A stretch of DNA of 8,651 nucleotides from an uncultured Collinsella sp. Its GTDB lineage: Bacteria; Actinomycetota; Coriobacteriia; Coriobacteriales; Coriobacteriaceae. The stretch lies in NCBI GenBank assembly GCA_900541185.1, contig UQIQ01000066.1, positions 1 to 8,651 on the forward strand, in the 5' to 3' direction. The notes under the pieces were generated by a model. That model did not search any database. It worked only from the letters and a program-made list of their open reading frames with translations, and had not been told where the DNA came from. The translations under genes and the position numbers were made by a program. Below, one piece after another: positions 6,129 through 8,651 of the stretch. Each line of letters opens with the position of its first letter. Position 1 is the first letter of the stretch.

Positions 6129-6517
6129 TATGCCTCGGTCGAGGGCTCCGTGGCCTCGGTGCCGGCCTCGGTGACGTTCTCGACCACGACGTCGGCAGCG
6201 GGCGTCACGTTGCCGCCCGAGATGGCGTCGTTGAGCTGCTCGCGAAGCTGATCCATGCGCTCGCGGGCCAGGTCGACCTTGGCGCGCAGGTCATCGGTCT
6301 TGGCATCGACCATCGGACCAAAGTCGCTGACCGCGGCACGAGCCTCCTCGGCACTGTGCTCGTAGGTGTCACGCATGTTGTCCCAGGCATCGTTGGCGAT
6401 ATCGGCGGCCATGGCGCGGGTCTCGGCACCCGAGCGCGGGGCCAGGGCAACGCCGATGATAGCGCCGGCGGCAGCACCAAAGAGCGCACCGGAGACAAAG
6501 CTGAAAGTCTTTCCCAT
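6128..6517 (-). CDS. YtxH-type small membrane protein
   Basis: 129 residues. A short N-terminal hydrophobic Gly/Ala helix (residues ~5-27, GALFGAAAGAIIGVALAP) is followed by RSGAETR, the usual YtxH arrangement. Next come amphipathic, charged, probably coiled-coil helices (~35-100) and a short acidic Thr/Glu tail. YtxH proteins are found in many Gram-positive bacteria and are linked to general stress, but their biochemical role is not settled. I chose the ATG at 6517 because AGGAGAGGA (6524-6532) sits six bases upstream and the protein then begins like other family members. An ATG two codons earlier is also possible. The longer reading from 6589 would run through the promoter. It is the first gene of a unit with the PRC-barrel gene, with TATAAT about 50 bases upstream. 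Confidence 0.82.
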   Translation of the reverse strand: MGKTFSFVSGALFGAAAGAIIGVALAPRSGAETRAMAADIANDAWDNMRDTYEHSAEEARAAVSDFGPMVDAKTDDLRAKVDLARERMDQLREQLNDAISGGNVTPAADVVVENVTEAGTEATEPSTEA

Positions 6518-6568
6518 GATCATTCCTCTCCTGCGGGCACCTCGATGCCCACCGTTTGAATGCTGTCC

Positions 6569-6574
6569 ATTATA
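6569..6574 (-). promoter_or_regulatory. -10 box for the YtxH/PRC-barrel operon
   Basis: A perfect TATAAT on the minus strand, giving a start near 6562 and a leader of about 45 nt. No convincing -35 hexamer lies at 16-18 bases upstream, so the promoter may need an activator or an alternative sigma factor. The longest upstream extension of the YtxH reading frame overlaps it, which argues for the shorter start. Confidence 0.55.
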
Positions 6575-6653
6575 CCCGCAGCGCAACACTTGCCGTCGCG
6601 CTCATCTGCGTACGGTAAAAGCGCAGGAATATGATGGTGATAAGCGAGCGAAC

Positions 6654-7487
6654 CTACTCCTGCGGCATGGCAGGCATGGCCACCGTGGCGGCCGGGTTCT
6701 CGCCGGCGCCATCGACCAGCGGCAGGTTGCCCTCGTGCGCCGAGCCGGACGGAGCCGTTGCCGCACCGCCAAAGACGGCCGCGGGGGCCTCGTGGTTCTC
6801 GGCGACCGCGCCCTCGGTATCGATTGGCATCTGCGGCTCGTCGTCAAAGCTCGGGACGCCTTGGGGCTCCGCAGACTCGGGCTCAACGGGCGCCTCGGCA
6901 ACGGGCTCAGTGTCGGCGTCGGCAGGAGCGTCGCCCTCGGGCACATCCTCGGCCACGTCCTCGCCGCTCGCAGCGGCAACGGCCTCGTGCGGGTCCTTGC
7001 CCTCGGCCTCGGCGCGCATGCCCAACACCAGGTTGCGCAGACCCGCGACCGTGCCTTCCACGTCGGGGGCAGGCTGGTCGGCGTGCAGGTACGCCCAGTC
7101 CATCATAAAGGTAGCCGACGACAGCGCACCAATGGCCAGTGCGTCATCGGGGCACGAAAGCTCAACCTCAAAGACGCGCTCGTCGTGCTCGCTTACGCGC
7201 GTGCGGCCGCACGAGATGCTACCGGCAAGACCGGTCTCGTTCATGAGCTCAACCGTCACGTGCTCCAGCAGGTGGCAGAGCTCGGTCTGGCCCATGCAGT
7301 CCTGGAACTCGCGACCGGAATCACCCAGGCACAGGTGCTTGGCAATCGCCGGCACCAGGTAATACACGCGCGCCGTGGCCTCGATATCCTCCGAGGTCAT
7401 GAGCGGCATGCCGGGGTTCACCAGCACATGCGCGCAGATCTTGTCCTCGCTGACGGTGACCTTAAGGATGTTGAACAGGCCTGCCAT
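6654..7487 (-). CDS. uncharacterised protein with cyanophycin-synthetase-N-like domain and acidic tail
   Basis: 277 residues, no signal peptide or TM helix. Residues ~35-135 recall the N-terminal domain of cyanophycin synthetase: HLLEHVTVEL (72-81) resembles the HVxEHVALEL stretch, followed by GRTR (94-97), a VFEVEL strand and an Ala-rich helix, in the same order. The ATP-grasp and Mur-ligase catalytic domains are absent, so it cannot make cyanophycin alone. Residues ~160-277 are rich in Ala, Glu, Pro and Asp and are probably disordered. Spread cysteines (18, 53, 64, 71, 93, 112) might bind metal, though this is speculative. It starts at ATG with GGGGAG four bases upstream, 24 bases after the CNNM/CorC gene, so the two are probably cotranscribed. 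The family link is from remembered motifs and is tentative; the gene itself is well supported. Confidence 0.75.
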   Translation of the reverse strand: MAGLFNILKVTVSEDKICAHVLVNPGMPLMTSEDIEATARVYYLVPAIAKHLCLGDSGREFQDCMGQTELCHLLEHVTVELMNETGLAGSISCGRTRVSEHDERVFEVELSCPDDALAIGALSSATFMMDWAYLHADQPAPDVEGTVAGLRNLVLGMRAEAEGKDPHEAVAAASGEDVAEDVPEGDAPADADTEPVAEAPVEPESAEPQGVPSFDDEPQMPIDTEGAVAENHEAPAAVFGGAATAPSGSAHEGNLPLVDGAGENPAATVAMPAMPQE

Positions 7488-7511
7488 AACTCTCCCCTAC
7501 TCTTCCTTGCC

Positions 7512-8611
7512 CTACTCGTCGCCATCGTGCGGATCCACAGAGCCCGCACCCGACGCCGCCGGCTTCTCTGCCGAAGACTCGGAATCCTTCTTATCGGTTT
7601 CGGCCGGAGCGATCACGCGAATGAGCGAGATGCGCTGGCCACGCATCGACTGAACTTTAAACTTGTACCCCGCGACCTCAAACACCTCTCCGATGTCGGG
7701 CACCGAGTCGCAAAGCTCCAAAATCCAGCCGGCGATGGTCTCATAATCATCGCTTTCCTCGAGCGGCCAACCAAGCTCAATCGCGTCATCGCACGAAAAA
7801 CGCCCATCAACGAGCCACTCGCGGCGCGAAAGGCGCGTGAGATACTTGTTGTCGGGGTCGAACTCGTCCTCGATCTCGCCGACGATCTCCTCGACGATAT
7901 CCTCGATGGTGATAATGCCGGCCGTGCCGCCGTACTCGTCCACGACCACCACGATCTGGTCGTGCGAGGTCTGCATCTCGGACAGTAGCGGCAGGATGTC
8001 CTTGGTGTCGGGCACAAAGGTGGCGTCGCGCAAAAAGCCGGCGATGGGCTGGTCACCCTTGCCGTCGAGCGCGGGTTGGATCAGGTCCTTGATGTGCGCA
8101 ATGCCGGCGACGTTGTCGGGATCCTCGTGATAGACGGGGATGCGGCTGAAGCCGGTCTGGCGCATGGTGGACAACACGTCGGCGACCGTCTCGTCGTCCT
8201 CGCACATGGTGGTGTCCACGCGCGGCACCATGACCTCGCGGGCAACGGTATCGCCCAAGTCAAAGATCTCGTGGATCATACGCTTTTCCTCGTCGAGCAG
8301 GTCGTCCTGCTCCGAGACCATGTACTTGATCTCTTCTTCCGAGACGTTTTGGCGGTCGTCGGCGCTCTTGATGCGCAGGATGCGGGCCAGGCCATCGGAG
8401 CAGGCGCCGGTCAGCCACACGAGCGGACGGGCGATCTTTTGGAAAAACGACAACGGTCCCACGACCTGCTTGGACACGCCCTCGGCATTGGCCAGGCCGA
8501 TGCGCTTGGGGACGAGCTCGCCGATCACGATGGACACGAAGGCGACCGCGACGGTGATGATGACCGGCGCCAGGCCGCGCGCGATGGCGGAGAGCGGCGC
8601 GATGCCAAAGC
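7512..8611 (-). CDS. CNNM/CorC (HlyC-type) DUF21-CBS protein, 5' end missing
   Basis: The last ~365 residues of a membrane protein whose N-terminus lies beyond the contig end. The fragment opens with the end of the DUF21/CNNM membrane domain, including a hydrophobic helix and the conserved GELVPKR (residues 30-36 of the fragment). A CBS pair follows: one domain begins near REVMVPR (fragment residue ~124), and the second runs through VVVVDEYGGTAGIITIEDIVEEIVGEI (~220-245). The C-terminal CorC_HlyC domain (~260-335) and a short acidic tail complete it. CNNM/CorC proteins are tied to Mg2+ export (for example MpfA in Staphylococcus aureus). The older label hemolysin is misleading. The missing part should be about 60-90 residues of N-terminal TM helices. 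In the same frame the adapter adds a stop codon, so no start can be assigned. A GTG at 8537 is internal and should not be used. Confidence 0.92.
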
Positions 8612-8651
8612 CTGTCTCTTATACACATCTCCGAGCCCACGAGACTCGACG
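8612..8651. other. Nextera/Tn5 sequencing adapter left at the contig end
   Basis: From 8612 the sequence is the reverse complement of the Tn5 19-bp mosaic end (CTGTCTCTTATACACATCT, 8612-8630). The Nextera read-2 tail CCGAGCCCACGAGAC follows (8631-8645), then TCGACG (8646-8651), which fits the first six bases of an i7 index (from memory, TCGACGTC). It is artificial and should be trimmed. Translating through it gives the known artefact peptide MCIRDR. Confidence 0.98.

Noticed and set aside
6518..6589. Longer start for the YtxH-type protein
   Set aside because: The added residues lack a ribosome site and family likeness, and the extension overlaps the TATAAT box.
6366..7988. 540-codon open frame on the plus strand
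   Set aside because: It lies antisense to three supported genes, is rich in Arg and His as expected of GC-rich antisense frames, and shows no domain.
8260..8640. Reading frame beginning with MGSEMCIRDR on the minus strand
   Set aside because: Its first residues are translated adapter, and the rest is the wrong frame of the CNNM/CorC gene.
1..8651. CRISPR array, tRNA, rRNA, phage or transposase genes
   Set aside because: I saw no regularly spaced repeats, no tRNA or rRNA-like sequence, and no integrase or transposase motifs.

Overview
This 8.65-kb window is the end of a draft contig. It appears to come from a GC-rich Gram-positive of the Coriobacteriia, with a Collinsella-like bacterium my best guess. 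That guess rests on GC-rich codon use, strong GGAG-type ribosome sites, and an NRAMP-type transporter with the residue pattern described for Eggerthella lenta. It is not based on a marker gene. All six genes lie on the minus strand, so transcription runs from high to low coordinates. The last 40 bases (8612-8651) are not genomic: they are a Nextera/Tn5 adapter plus the start of an index.

In transcription order, the right end carries two genes 24 bases apart. The first is a CNNM/CorC-type DUF21-CBS membrane protein (7512-8611) whose N-terminus is cut off by the contig end. The second is a 277-residue protein (6654-7487) whose first ~135 residues recall the N-terminal domain of cyanophycin synthetase, followed by an acidic disordered tail. 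A perfect TATAAT box at 6569-6574 then precedes a second group: a small YtxH-type membrane protein (6128-6517), a PRC-barrel-like protein overlapping it by one base (5373-6128), a strong hairpin (5322-5351), and a membrane-anchored NodB-type deacetylase homologue (3894-5300). That homologue has lost the metal-binding histidines and is probably not an active enzyme.

After a 374-base intergenic region comes the most interesting unit. It contains an extended -10 promoter and a ~200-nt leader able to form long-range helices. The leader precedes a 614-residue PRC-barrel/MgtE_N/CBS/5-TM protein that starts with TTG (1675-3519). Eight bases later is an NRAMP-related transporter (404-1666) with DAGG in place of DPGN and APW in place of MPH, the signature of NRMT-type magnesium transporters. 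A textbook terminator (350-384) closes the unit. My reading is that the MgtE-like protein keeps the Mg2+-sensing cytoplasmic module but has lost the MgtE pore motif, and serves as a sensor or partner for the NRMT transporter.

The left 350 bases hold no gene that I can support. They contain hairpins and a 27-bp inverted repeat pair. Magnesium handling is a recurring theme: an NRMT, an MgtE-like sensor and a CNNM/CorC family member lie within 8 kb, and PRC-barrel modules appear in two of the proteins.
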